Source: Paludisphaera borealis (GTDB taxonomy: Bacteria > Planctomycetota > Planctomycetia > Isosphaerales > Isosphaeraceae). From it: DNA of 64,000 bases. The stretch covers positions 4,836,001-4,900,000 of the forward strand of contig NZ_CP019082.1 of assembly GCF_001956985.1 (NCBI RefSeq). Direction: 5' to 3'. The stretch's first letter is position 1, and each line of letters begins with the position of its first letter. The notes beneath the pieces were generated by a model. The model was not told the origin of the DNA, made no database searches, and worked only from the letters and a program-made list of their open reading frames with translations. Of this stretch, positions 26,687-36,600 are shown in pieces. The translations under genes were made by a program, and so were the position numbers.

Positions 26687-29002
26687 CTATCGTTTCGAAG
26701 CCTCCTCGACGCGCTTCAGTTCGGCGGCCAGCAAGGATATTTGTGCGGATGACGGATCGCGGGCCGTCAGCCGGCTCAGGGCGTCGGCGAGGCGACGCCG
26801 GTAGGGTTCCAGCCGGCGCGGGGGATCGGCGACCGCTCCGAATCGCTCCGTGAAATGGGAAGGGAATTCCGAGCCCGGCGGCCAGGGCCGGAGGATCTGG
26901 TCGGTCCAGAAGTCGAGGGCGTTGGCGAAGTCGTCGACCCGGGTGAAGTCGGCGAACCGGTTCATGACCGTCGTCTCGATGGCGCGCCAGACGCGCGACG
27001 AGCGGTCCTGGGGGGCGATCCGGAGCAGCCACTGGAGCAGCGGCCACGACGCGCCGGCGGTCGTCGACTGGTCGATCATCAGCTCGTCGAGGATCGACCG
27101 TCGGCCCGGATCGAGGCGGTCGCGATCGATCGCGACGAGGAATTCCCGGAGGTCGACGACGGCCGGCGCAAAGCTCGGCGGCGAGGCGGTCGGGGACTCG
27201 TCGTGCGACGGGCCGCGAAAGGAGAGCAGGGCGGCGTCGAGGCACCAGTCGAGCGTTTCCGCCGGGCCCGCGTCAGTCGCGGGGCGGTCTTCGCGGTCTT
27301 CCTCCCGCCCGATGATCGCGACCGGCGGGGCCGACTGGCCGGCGCCGATTTCGCTCCAGTGTTCGGGGCTCATCCGCACCGGCCTGTACAGCGACGGCGA
27401 GGGATGGACGCGGAACAGCGGATCGCCCAGGTAGACGAGCCGCCAGGGGAGGCCGAACCGTTCGTACGGCCCTTCCCGAAGCGCCGCGCCCAGCGGAACC
27501 TGGGCCACGATCAACTGCGCGAGCAGGCGAGGGGTCCGGAACGCCGGCAAGTAGGGCTCGTACATCGAGCCGAAGTAGATATAGGCTCCGTGGTCGAGGA
27601 ATCGGCCGGCGATCGTCGAGGGGTCGTCGGGAAGGGCCGCCGAGAAGCTGTGGATCATCGACACGACCGCCGGCCCGCCGAACGGGACGTCGGACGGTCG
27701 GCCTGGGCCTCGGCGGATCGCGAACCGTTTTGGCTCGCCGGACGAATTGATCATGAGCAGGCCGAAGCGGTCGACCGGCTGAAAGACGTGATGCCAGCTC
27801 GCCAGGTCGGAGCCGTCGCCGGATCGCGCGACGACCGCGCCGCGTTCGGGTCGGATCACGCCGAAGGTCGTCGCGGCGGAGGTCATCTCGTACTCCTCCC
27901 AGGGGCGACCGCCGCCGTAGGTGTCCCAGAAGAGGGCGGTTTCCGGCTGTAAGAACAGGGAGCACATCGCGCGGTAGACGCTGGCCGGTGGATCGCCCAG
28001 GATTCGGCCGGTGTAGGCCCACCGCAGCAGCGCCTTGTCCGAATCGTAGGGGCCGGGAGCCAGCACGCGGCCGATCAGGTCGTCGACGGCGCGCTCGCCG
28101 CGTACGGAGTCCGGCCCGGAGTCGACCCGGTAGCGGTACGGCCAGTCTCCGGCCAGGGTGAGGAAATCGAGGTCGTCGCCGAGCCGTTCGTGGGAGGCCG
28201 CCAGGGGGACGATTCGCGACTGGACTTTGCGCGCGAACTCGACCGCCTGGTCTTCGGTGGGCGCGTCGGTGAAGCCAAGGGTCTTGGGGCCGTTCTGGGC
28301 GTTTCGCAGCCCCCCCTCGACGGTCATCGGCTCGACGCGCAGGAGCGGCTGAAATCGGCCCGCGGCCAGGGCCACGGCGGCGGCCAGCATGGGGCTCTCG
28401 GGATGGCTCAAAACGGCCCCCGGGGGAGTCAGCCCGGCCTGCCTCGGGAAGGCGCCGGCGGGTGGAAGCTTGGCGTCCCCCGGGGCTTCGTGCACCCACC
28501 CTCGACTGACGGCTGTCAGGGCGTCTTGCCAGCGGTCGTAAGCGGCGTTGCCCGGCGATCGGTTCGCGGTCGGCGACGTCGGCTGGCAGCGGACGATTCG
28601 GGCGGGCCGGAACGCCCGGAGGAACGGCAGCGTCCACTGGGGGTCGTCGATCAGGATCGGAAAGAAGTGCCGCTCGTCCCAGCCGGCGACGGTCGCGAGG
28701 AAAGTCGGGACGTCGGGGACGAGGCAGACCTGGTCGACGACCATCCGCTCGGGCCCTTGGAACCGCCGCCACCGGATCGAGGCCTCGCGGAGATACGCCA
28801 GCCGGGGGTCGTCGAGGTCCTGGACGGCCGCGCCCGATCGGACGATGTTGGGATCGAGGGGAGGGTCGGGCGCCTTGGCGCCGACGACCGCGGTCTCCGA
28901 GGCCGTCTGACGGCCGTCGCACGAGGCCGCCGCCAGCGCGCAGAAGACGCCAAGGGCCAGGGTTGGCAGGGATCGACCGTCGGCCGCCGAGTTCGTTCGC
29001 AT
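26687..29002 (-). CDS. Large lipoprotein, possibly gingipain/C25-like fold, function unknown
   Basis: The start at 29002 is chosen because the protein then opens with a lipoprotein signal (MRTNSAADGRSLPTLALG.., AAASC lipobox, Cys ~28). About 771 residues follow. A stretch near the middle (GGPAVVSMIHSFSAAL, then YIYFGSMYEPYLPAFRTP, then PWRLVYLGDPLFR) resembles the end of gingipain-like C25/TIGR03790 domains, where a GxxxYxGS-EPYL element and a GDP-LYR element recur. The catalytic Cys position does not look conserved. The C-terminal ~200 residues are helical with Arg/Trp content and no family I recognise. It is divergent from rbsD, so promoters for both lie in 29003-29265. Confidence 0.75.
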   Translation of the reverse strand: MRTNSAADGRSLPTLALGVFCALAAASCDGRQTASETAVVGAKAPDPPLDPNIVRSGAAVQDLDDPRLAYLREASIRWRRFQGPERMVVDQVCLVPDVPTFLATVAGWDERHFFPILIDDPQWTLPFLRAFRPARIVRCQPTSPTANRSPGNAAYDRWQDALTAVSRGWVHEAPGDAKLPPAGAFPRQAGLTPPGAVLSHPESPMLAAAVALAAGRFQPLLRVEPMTVEGGLRNAQNGPKTLGFTDAPTEDQAVEFARKVQSRIVPLAASHERLGDDLDFLTLAGDWPYRYRVDSGPDSVRGERAVDDLIGRVLAPGPYDSDKALLRWAYTGRILGDPPASVYRAMCSLFLQPETALFWDTYGGGRPWEEYEMTSAATTFGVIRPERGAVVARSGDGSDLASWHHVFQPVDRFGLLMINSSGEPKRFAIRRGPGRPSDVPFGGPAVVSMIHSFSAALPDDPSTIAGRFLDHGAYIYFGSMYEPYLPAFRTPRLLAQLIVAQVPLGAALREGPYERFGLPWRLVYLGDPLFRVHPSPSLYRPVRMSPEHWSEIGAGQSAPPVAIIGREEDREDRPATDAGPAETLDWCLDAALLSFRGPSHDESPTASPPSFAPAVVDLREFLVAIDRDRLDPGRRSILDELMIDQSTTAGASWPLLQWLLRIAPQDRSSRVWRAIETTVMNRFADFTRVDDFANALDFWTDQILRPWPPGSEFPSHFTERFGAVADPPRRLEPYRRRLADALSRLTARDPSSAQISLLAAELKRVEEASKR

Positions 29003-29265
29003 CGCGGTTCGTCTCGTCGTCCAGGGAAGCTTATTTAAGGTTCGGCCCGGCTGTCGGCGCCCCGGCGATGCGCCTCTTCGGGTGGAGCCCACCTTCTTCA
29101 ACCGTTATACTTAGGGAGTCGAGGGCGCTGAAACCCCTCCTTTTCGGACGGTTGTGCCGACGGCACGCCAGGCCGGGCGCGTCGATCCTTTTCGGGAACC
29201 GGCCACCGGCTTCGTCTCCGCAACAGAATGACCTGATCGGACCCGACTTGCGAAAGGGGCGCGCC

Positions 29266-29661
29266 ATGAAAAAGGGCGGTATTCTCAATCCGGCGATTTG
29301 CTCGCTGCTGGCCGAACTGGGGCACACCGACGAGCTGCTGATCGTCGACGCCGCGTACCCGCTGCCGAGTGACGGCCACGTCATCGACCTGACCCTGACC
29401 CCCGGCATCCCCCGGCTCCTGGACGTCGTGCGCGCCGTCGCCGAAGAACTCGTCATCGAGGCGATCGCCGTCCCCGCCGAGATCAAGGAGCACAGTCCGA
29501 GGCTCTACCACGAGATCATGAAGATCCTCGGCGACATCGACGTCGACGAGATCCCGTTCCACGAGTTCAAGGAACAATCGCTCGACGTCAAGGGAATCAT
29601 CCGGACGGCCGAGTTCAGCCCCTACGCGAACATCCGCATCCTCGCCGGCAGCGCATTCTGA
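29266..29661 (+). CDS. rbsD: D-ribose pyranase
   Basis: The protein has 131 residues, the usual RbsD length. The ATG at 29266 follows GAAAGGGG. The sequence is collinear with Bacillus RbsD: MKKGGILNPAI at the start, ELGHTDELLIVDAAYPLP with the catalytic-region His20 and Asp28, LTPGIPRLLDV, AEIKEHS, and a C-terminal FSPYANIRILAG. RbsD interconverts beta-pyranose and beta-furanose forms of ribose, feeding ribokinase. No other rbs gene is adjacent, so here it is a stand-alone mutarotase gene. A weak hairpin follows 32 bases after the stop. Confidence 0.95.
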   Translation: MKKGGILNPAICSLLAELGHTDELLIVDAAYPLPSDGHVIDLTLTPGIPRLLDVVRAVAEELVIEAIAVPAEIKEHSPRLYHEIMKILGDIDVDEIPFHEFKEQSLDVKGIIRTAEFSPYANIRILAGSAF

Positions 29662-29693
29662 TCGGGGCGGGGCGTCGAACAACGAGATGCAAA

Positions 29694-29719
29694 AAACGGG
29701 GGGCGCAAGCCCCTCGTTT
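29694..29719 (+). terminator. Possible terminator after rbsD
   Basis: The hairpin AAACG-G-GGGGC / GCAA loop / GCCCC-T-CGTTT lies 32 bases after the rbsD stop. The downstream T-run is poor (a TCTGCT-rich stretch), so efficiency is uncertain. Confidence 0.4.
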
Positions 29720-29779
29720 GCGTTCTGCTCTGCTTTGCTCTGCTCTGAAAATAGCCTTGGGACGAACCAGCGCATGCCC

Positions 29780-29929
29780 GAGTACAAGCCCGAAGCGCCA
29801 GCGAGTGCATTTCCGGTCGGCCGTTCGGGTCCATGCACTCGCTGGCGCTTCGGGCTTGTACTCGGACCCGGCCGACCGCGAGTCCATTTTCATGAGGCCG
29901 GGTGTCTCCACGGCGTCATGACGGTTTGT
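29780..29929 (+). repeat. 150-bp palindrome-bearing repeat element, copy 1
   Basis: Perfect 30-bp inverted arms (29780-29809 and 29834-29863) surround a 24-base loop. A further ~66 bp on the right side (to 29929) is also shared, in opposite orientation, with the copy at 37391-37542. The two loops are also nearly identical. The element lies between rbsD and the 3' end of rnpB. It carries no open reading frame of its own. REP/MITE-like behaviour is inferred from the hairpin and the inverted second copy. Confidence 0.9.
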
Positions 29930-29991
29930 CTTTGACCCAAGGGGAACGCCCGGCGGGGCGTCCCCGATGAAGTGAATCAGCATGGAACAGA

Positions 29992-30537
29992 GGATTCGTG
30001 GCGGGCTGCGTAAGCCGGATTCTGTCAAGAACGGTTGAGACGGCGAACCGTTTCATCCGGTCTCGGATGATCATTTCTCTGGGACGCCGGTCTCCCGACG
30101 CCTCAAGCGACCTACCCGGGAGTCGATAACGGACCGGGCCGATCCGTGCGGGGCGTTGAGAGCGGCTGAGAAACCGGTCGCCCGATTTCCTGGTTCCGCG
30201 CTGCAATCCCCGCTGCTCCCCTATTTGGTCTTGCTCCCGGTGGGGTTTGCCGAGCCAGACCGGTCACCCGGCCTGCTGGTGAGCTCTTACCTCACCGTTT
30301 CACCCTTACCTCGGCTCCGAAACGGAACGGACAAGCCGCTCCGCACCGTCGTCGAGGCGGTTTACTTTCTGTGGCACTTTCCCTATCCGGGACGTAAACG
30401 CCCCGAACGGTGGGCGTTACCCACCACCGCACCCTTTGGAGTCCGGACTTTCCTCCGAGGCACGACCTTCAGAACAGGCAACAGGCTAGAAGCCTCTCCC
30501 GAGCGCCCCGGCGATCATCGCGCCCGCCACGAGTCCA
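29992..30537 (-). ncRNA. rnpB: RNase P RNA (bacterial type A)
   Basis: The minus strand carries the two hallmarks of bacterial RNase P RNA: GAGGAAAGTCCGGAC (plus bases 30441-30455) near the 5' side and ACAGAATCCGGCTTA (30011-30025) near the 3' end. The terminal helix P1 is visible: bases 30523-30537 pair with 29992-30006 on the minus strand in 14 of 15 positions, which sets the approximate ends. At about 546 nt it is longer than the ~380-400 nt E. coli type; the extra length suggests expanded peripheral helices. RNase P trims the 5' leader of pre-tRNA. It ends 62 bases from the palindromic repeat. Confidence 0.95.
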
Positions 30538-30785
30538 TCTGCCTTCCATGATAGAGAGTCACCCCTCCATACCCAAGACGAATTCCAGGCGAAGAGGTTC
30601 GGAATATTCGCCGCGATGATTCCCCGGCACACCGCCGAGGCCCCGCGCAAGGGGTCCGGACGCTTGGACTGAGAGTTTGCGGGTTATAGCGATTGCGGCG
30701 ATCTCGGAAACCTTACGTTTTGGTCCTCGGGGGTCTTGCAGCGTCTATATTTCCAGTGGCGATTCATCCTCTGGAGGCGACACCG

Positions 30786-31292
30786 ATGTATCTCGTGGAC
30801 TATCTGCGCAGTCATCGCGTTTGGTTCAAGACCCTGCTGCATCCCCCCGCCTCCTCGGCGGCGAAGCTGGCGAGGAGCCTGCACGTGCCGGGTCGGGCCG
30901 TGGCCAAGACGGTGCTGGTCAAGGCCGGCGGCGACTACGTGCTGACCGTCCTGCCCGCCACCTCGCGGATCGACATGAACCGCCTGGCCGCCGCGTTGCG
31001 GCAAGAACCGGGCGCGGTCCGGCTGGCGACCGCCGAGGAAGTCACGCGGTTCTTCCCGAACTGCGAGCCGGGGGCGATCCCGCCGTTCGGACGGCTGTAC
31101 GGAATCGCCACGGTCCTCGACGCCGGCCTCGCCGACCAGTTCGAGATCGTCTTCGGCGCGAACACCCGCCACGAGGGCGTGCGGATGCGGTTCGCCGACT
31201 ACGAGGCCGTCGAGGCCCCGCTTCGAGCGAGCTTCGCCGACCCGATCGCCGTCCGCTCGGCCCCTTCCGACCGTCGTCGCCGCGCGGGTTAA
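30786..31292 (+). CDS. YbaK/prolyl-tRNA-editing domain aminoacyl-tRNA deacylase
   Basis: The protein has 168 residues. The start at 30786 is preceded by GGAG 9 bases upstream and matches the usual family start (MYLVDYLRSHRVWFKTLLHPP). The YbaK-fold core is present: LARSLHVPGRAVAKTVLVKAGGDYVL, then LPATSRIDMNRLAAAL, EEVTRFFPNCEPGAIPPFG, and a C-terminal EIVFGANTRHEGVRM. Members hydrolyse mischarged aminoacyl-tRNAs such as Cys- or Ala-tRNAPro, or related substrates. Substrate specificity cannot be read from the sequence. It is a stand-alone gene, followed by the broken GxxExxY locus. Confidence 0.88.
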   Translation: MYLVDYLRSHRVWFKTLLHPPASSAAKLARSLHVPGRAVAKTVLVKAGGDYVLTVLPATSRIDMNRLAAALRQEPGAVRLATAEEVTRFFPNCEPGAIPPFGRLYGIATVLDAGLADQFEIVFGANTRHEGVRMRFADYEAVEAPLRASFADPIAVRSAPSDRRRRAG

Positions 31293-31827
31293 GGGCTGCC
31301 CACGAACAACATCCAACCCCGAATCGTGATCTGGCCCAGATCCAGCAGCATGTGATATTCGAAGAAGCTCACCACGGAGGTCTCGGGGGACGCGGAGGGG
31401 ACGATGGGAGGGATAGAGGATGCTTCATGAAGAGATTATGCGGAGCAATAATCAATGCGGCGATGAAGGTCCACTCCGTATTGGGACCAGGCCTACTGGA
31501 AAGTGCTGAGAGACTCGGACAAAATCTCTGGAAACTCAGGGGAAGTGCCCGTTGCACGGGGTTTTGTCCGAGCCTCTAAGCTCGACTTTTGCAGTTTTTC
31601 CTAAGTGTAGCCACAGAAATGACTTACGGGGTAATTGGTCAAGAAGGCACTAAATCCATGACTCGTTTGCACGCAATGGCTTAAGGAATCAAGAAATGCC
31701 GAATAGTCAATATCTAGCCCAAGACTGCACAAGTCGAGCTAAGTCCCCTCCGGCGATTGCCCGATTTACTTTTATTACGCAAACGCCAGAGTGTGAACGT
31801 CCACGCGGTGGTTTACTGGAGAGGCGA

Positions 31828-32184
31828 ATGGACCTGCCTGACCTCCGGCTCGACTTCTATGGAACGACTATCGACGAGGTCAGGTTCGGCCCTCGAAGAG
31901 AGCTGAATCTTTCATTCCTGGACATGGCTGGGAATCCCCACTCGTGGGTGAGGCTCGGTGGGATCGTCAACTTCGACGAGGTCAGGGAAATCTTCGCGGC
32001 GCTCACTTTCGATAGCCTCCATTTCCTGCGATATAGCCGGACTGAGACGTCGAAGCCCGGCAAGCTGATCTTCGAAATGGAGTTCGACAGGTGGGGAGAA
32101 CGCTGCGTGATCCGTTGCTCTAAGAGGCTATCCCGTAATGATGTCCTGGTTTTTATGGTACTTGAACGGGATCGCCGGCCTTGA
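31828..32184 (+). CDS. Hypothetical cargo protein, 3' end replaced by IS insertion
   Basis: The ATG at 31828 follows GGAGAGG. About 109 native residues are expected: [20 protein letters not shown].., [38 protein letters not shown]. The IS5-family element at 32124 inserted after CSK and supplies the present end ([19 protein letters not shown]). Removing the IS and one TAA duplication restores CSK-LEVKEVKVDD followed by a TAG stop. The sequence has alternating strands and no recognised family; an immunity-like small protein is possible but unsupported. It lies inside the CTCGGACAAAA-ended element. Confidence 0.6.
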   Translation: MDLPDLRLDFYGTTIDEVRFGPRRELNLSFLDMAGNPHSWVRLGGIVNFDEVREIFAALTFDSLHFLRYSRTETSKPGKLIFEMEFDRWGERCVIRCSKRLSRNDVLVFMVLERDRRP

Positions 32185-33057
32185 GCGATCGGGCTTCAAG
32201 AACTTGAGCATGCGATGAATAGAGCTGATGCGGATCATCGACTCGCTGCTCTCGGCGTGGTGCTCGTAATTCCGACTGTGTCGCCGATGCCGCCCCAGCC
32301 AGGCGAACGTCCGCTCCACCACCCAGCGCCTCGGCAGCTTCACAAACCCTTGGCTTCCCGGCGGCCGCTCCACGACCTCGATCCTGTACCCGGCCGAGGC
32401 CTCCGCCAGCCATCCGTCGAGGTGGTGGTTGCGATACTTGCCGTCGCCCCAGACCAACGCCAACCGGCTTCGATGCTCGGCCGTCAGCCGCCCCAGCACC
32501 TGGGGGGCGTGCGTCCCGTCGTCGGCGGACGCCGCCGAGACCGCCACGACCAGCAGCAACCCCAGCGTATCCACGATGATATGTCGTTTCACGCCGGTCA
32601 GCTTCTTGCCGCCGTCGTAGCCCCGTTCGCCCCCTGTCTCGGTCCCCTTGACCGTCTGGCTGTCGATGCTCCCGGCGCTTGGGGACGGCTCCCGCCCGGC
32701 CGTCGTGCGGACCTGGCGGCGCAGGGCGTCCAGGATGAGTTGCCATGTGCCGTCGTCCCGCCACTGGGCGAAGTGGTTGTAGACGGTGCTCTTGGCCGGC
32801 AGGTCGTGCGGCAGCATATCCCACTGGCACCCCGAGCGGTTGAGGTAGAGGATGGCATTGAGCACCTCCCGCATGTCGTTGGTCCGGGGCCGTCCGACCT
32901 GGGGAATGGGGATCAAGGGCTCGACGATCGCCCACTGTTCGTCGGTCAGGTCGGACGGGTAGGGCTTACGCATCGAACGGTGCTCCTGCGGCGATGAATC
33001 CTGCGAACCTCCTGGGAGGACAAGAGTTTACGATCTTCTAGAATTACGGGATAGCCT
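32124..33057 (-). mobile_element. IS5-family insertion sequence, 934 bp, intact
   Basis: Perfect 16-bp terminal inverted repeats (GAGGCTATCCCGTAAT at 32124-32139; complement at 33042-33057) flank one transposase gene. A TAA target duplication (32121-32123 and 33058-33060) fits the IS427/IS1031-type groups. It inserted near the 3' end of the cargo gene at 31828. Confidence 0.95.
32128..32973 (-). CDS. IS5-family transposase
   Basis: The protein has 281 residues, full length. AGGAG lies ~9 bases before the start. The N-terminal DUF4096-like region ([22 protein letters not shown]) is followed by a DDE domain with [14 protein letters not shown] (first Asp), [10 protein letters not shown] (second Asp) and [17 protein letters not shown] (Glu). 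All three catalytic residues are present. The stop codon lies within the left inverted repeat. It catalyses cut-and-paste transposition of the element that contains it; nothing suggests it is inactive. Confidence 0.95.
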   Translation of the reverse strand: MRKPYPSDLTDEQWAIVEPLIPIPQVGRPRTNDMREVLNAILYLNRSGCQWDMLPHDLPAKSTVYNHFAQWRDDGTWQLILDALRRQVRTTAGREPSPSAGSIDSQTVKGTETGGERGYDGGKKLTGVKRHIIVDTLGLLLVVAVSAASADDGTHAPQVLGRLTAEHRSRLALVWGDGKYRNHHLDGWLAEASAGYRIEVVERPPGSQGFVKLPRRWVVERTFAWLGRHRRHSRNYEHHAESSESMIRISSIHRMLKFLKPDRSRPAIPFKYHKNQDIITG

Positions 33058-33692
33058 CTAAGCTCGAGGTCAAAGAGGTCAAAGTCGATGATTAGTCGAT
33101 ACAGAGCAACCTTAGCTTTGTAGATGACATCGACTTCCTCATTGCAAACGGCCATCGGCGTCGGGCGGCACCGATCGGTCGGAAGAACCGGTGCCGCCCC
33201 GAGGTTCTCGGCGCTTTGGACCGCGGGCTGTCTGTGGTGCGTAGCAAGGGGCTCGAACAAAACCAAATCCAAGCACTGAGGCGACCACCGCAAACCCCTG
33301 GGTTTCCGAGGTGTCTCCCTGGGGTTTTGTCCGAGCCTGTTATGAAGCGTGCATCGCTTACGAACTGTGGACACGGGGTTTGAACGTCGAGACGCAGGTC
33401 GCGCTGCCGCTGGTCTATGAAGCCGTCCGAATCGATGCCGGATATCGGATCGACATGATGGTTGCCGGTGTGCTCATTGTTGAAATCAAGGCGGTGAGCG
33501 AGATTACGCCGATTCACAAGGCTCAACTTCTCTCGTACCTGAGGCTGAGCGGGCTGAGGGTTGGCTTGCTTCTCAACTTCAACGTCGTTCGGCTGCGAGA
33601 CGGCCTCACCCGCATGGTCAATTGAGTTGTTTTCCCTCCAGGTTCTCCGCGTCCTCCGTAGTGATTCGTCCCATCGTCGTAAGGCGGACCAG

Positions 33693-36600
33693 TCAGCCCC
33701 CCTCGGCGGCCGTGGCGAGGTCTTCGTCGGGGGCAAAGCCCCGGCGCATGGTGTTCTCGGTGACGCAGCGGGTCAGGAGGAATTCGAGCAGGTACTCGGA
33801 GCCGCCGGCCTTCGATCCCATGCCCGAGAGCTTGAAGCCGCCGAACGGCTGACGGTCGACGAGCGCCCCGGTGATCGTCCGATTGATATACAGGTTGCCG
33901 ACCCGGAAGTCGCGGCGGACGCGGTCGATGCTCACCGGGCTCCGCGAGTAAACGCCGCCGGTCAGGGCGTACGGAGCGCCGTTGGCGATCGCCAGGGCCT
34001 CCGTTAGATCTTTCGCCTTGATGACGGCGAGCAGCGGGCCGAAGATTTCTTCCTGGGCGATGCGGGAGTCGGGCCGGACGTCGGCGACGATCATCGGGCC
34101 GACGAACCAGCCGCGATCGACCAGTTCGGAGACGTCGGAATCGAGCGCCACGCGGCCCTCGGCGGCGGCGAGCCGGCGATATTCGAGGATGCGTTTGCGG
34201 GCGTCGGCGTCGATCACCGGGCCGACGAACGTCTCGGGCTCGGCCGCCGTGCCGACGACGACGGCCTTGCCGGCCTCGACCAGCCGGGCGAGGAAGGCGT
34301 CGTAGATCCCCTCCAGCACGATCACCCGCGAGCAGGCCGAGCACTTCTGGCCGGCGTAGCCGAAGGCGCTCTCGATCACGCCGACGACCGCCTCGTCGAG
34401 GTCGGCGTCCTCGTCGACGAGGATCGCGTTTTTGCCCCCCATCTCGGCGATCACTCGCTTGACGTGCGACTGCCCAGCCGGGGTCTCGGCCGCCTGGCGG
34501 TTGATCAGCAGGCCGACGTCGCGCGAGCCGGTGAACGAGATCAAATCGACGTCGCGGTGATGCACCAGCGCCTGGCCGACCTCCTCGCCTCTGCCGGGGA
34601 GATAATGGAGCACGCCGTCGGGGACGCCCGCTTCGCGGAGGATCTCGACGAGTTTCCAGGCGATCACCGACGACTGCTCGGCCGGCTTGAGGATCACCGT
34701 GTTCCCCGCGACCAGCGGGGCGACGGTCATGCCGCAGGGGATCGCCAGCGGGAAGTTCCAGGGGGGAATCACCACCGCCACGCCGCGCGCGATGTGCTCG
34801 CAGGCGTTGGTCTCGCCGGGTACGTCGCGGCGACGCGGCTCGGCCAGGCGGATCATCTCGCGGGCGTAGAACTCGCAGAAGTCGATCGCCTCGGCGACGT
34901 CGCCGACGGCCTCGCGCCACGGCTTGCCGCACTCGTAAACCTCCCAGGCCGCCAGCTCGAACCGTCGCTCGCGGAGGATCGCCGCGGCGCGGACGATCAC
35001 CCCGGCGCGCTCGGCGGCCGGCTTGCCCGCCCAGTCGGCCGATGCGGCCAGGGCCGACGCCACGGCGGCCTCGGCGTGTTCGGCGCCGGCCGACGCCGTC
35101 CGTCCCACGATCCGCGAGGTCCGGCTGGGATCGAGCGATTCGATCACCCGGCCGGGCGTCTCGACGGCCTCGCCGTTGATGAGCAGCGGATAGGACTTGC
35201 CCAGCTCGCGGTCGACCTTGCGAAGCGCCTCGGCCATCGCCTCGCGGTTCTCGGCCCGGGCGAAGTCGGCGGTAGGCTGGTTGCGGAACGGCGGCAGGGC
35301 GTCGAGGGCAGCGGCCGGCGCGGGCGCCTGGGGGCGAGGTTTTCGGGAACGCAACAGCATGGCGCCGGTCTCCTCGGGGTTGCGAAGGAGGTCGTCGATG
35401 GGGACGCTCGACGAGCCGCTGGCCTTGAGAAACGATTCGTTCGAAGTGTTTTCGAGCAGCCGGCGCACCAGGTACGCCATCCCCGGCAGCATCGCGCCGT
35501 AGGGGGTGTAAACCCGGACGCGGGCCCCGCGCGCGACGAGCGCGTCCTGGATCGCGTCGCCCATGCCGTAGAGCGTTTGCAGCTCGTAGCCGTCGTGCGG
35601 AACGCCGAACGCCTCGGCGGCGGCGATCGCATGGGCGAGGCTCCGCAGGTTGTGGCTGGCGATCGCGGGCCGAAGCTCGGCCCGGTGCTCCATCAGGTAG
35701 TTCGTGCAGCGCTCGAAGTTCGCGTCGCTCTGCCACTTGTTGAGGTAGACGGGCTCGGGCCAGCCGAGCCGCCGAGCGGTGAGGACTTCATAGTCCCAGT
35801 ACGCTCCCTTGACGAGCCGGATCGTGATCGGCGCGCCTCGGTGCTCGACCCATTCGCGCAGGCCGCGCAGCTCGGTTTCGGCCTCGGGCTGGTAGGCCTG
35901 GACGACGATCCCGACGTCGGACCAGTCGCGAAACGCGGGCTCGGCGAGCACCCGGCGAAACAGGTCGTAGCTGAGCGCCCGGAAGGCGTACTGCTCCATA
36001 TCGACGTGGACGTACGCGCCGTGGTCGCGGGCCGTCTGGAGGATCGGACGGAGGCGCGCGGCGACGCGTTCGATGGTCTGCTCGGTGTGGATCGGGTCGA
36101 AATACGTGGTCAAGCTCGACAGCTTGAGCGACAGGTTGACGCGCGGGATCGGGCCGTCGTGGTCGCGGTCGATCAGCGGATCTTCGGGCACGGCGGCCAG
36201 CGGGCCGGCGAGGCCGCGGATCAGGTCGAGGCAGGTCTGCTGGTAGACGTCGGCCTCGGCCTCGCTGATGACGGCTTCGCCCAACAGGTCGGCCGTGAAC
36301 GCCAGCCGCCGCTTTCGCAGCTTCAGGACCGTCTGGAACGCCTCGTCGGGCGTCGAGCCGGCGATGAATTTGCGCGCCATGACCTCGGCCGCCCCCCGCG
36401 CGGCCCGCGCCAGCAAGACTTCGCGCTCGGTGCCCGGCGGCGCGAGGTCGACGGCGGTTTGTAACAGCCAGGGGACGCGGCCGTCGGCTTCATCGAGGTA
36501 CTCGGTCAGGTGTCGACCCACCGAATCGGGCGTGCGGAGCGCCGGCAGGACGTCGATGAACCGGAACAACTGCGCCCGCACCTGGGGGTCGTCGAGCATC

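Larger units (their letters stand above)
31508..33340 (+). mobile_element. 1.8-kb insertion with CTCGGACAAAA inverted ends, carrying one cargo gene and a nested IS5-family element
   Basis: The insertion separates LLESA from YEACI of the GxxExxY gene. Its ends are inverted: AGACTCGGACAAAA at 31511-31524 against the reverse complement of TTTTGTCCGAGCCT at 33325-33338 (one mismatch in 14). A second, direct copy of the right end (18 bp identical) lies inside at 31558-31575. Without the nested IS the element is about 0.9 kb. It encodes one small protein and no recognisable transposase, so it is probably non-autonomous. I see no clear target-site duplication, and junction positions are good to a few bases only. 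Confidence 0.65.
31420..33625 (+). pseudogene. GxxExxY family gene, frameshifted and interrupted by a 1.8-kb insertion
   Basis: The family consensus MLHEE..(G)AII.AAM.VH..LGPGLLESAYEA can be followed across the locus. MLHEEIMR begins at 31420; a one-base insertion near 31449 shifts the frame to IINAAMKVHSVLGPGLLESA, which ends at 31507. The protein resumes at 33341 with YEACIAYELWTRGLNVETQ, followed by VRIDAGYRIDMMVAG, VEIKAV and LRLSGLRVGLLLNFNV to the stop at 33625. The C-terminal half resembles PD-(D/E)xK nuclease-like folds (GYRIDM..VEIKAV), but this function is unproven for the family. Both lesions make it a pseudogene. The locus is bounded by inverted TCACYACGGAG sequences (31369-31380, 33654-33664). 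Confidence 0.8.

Noticed and set aside
33523-36464. Long frames on both strands overlapping putA
   Set aside because: They are Arg/Ala/Gly-rich with no domain; the PutA frame is continuous and complete.
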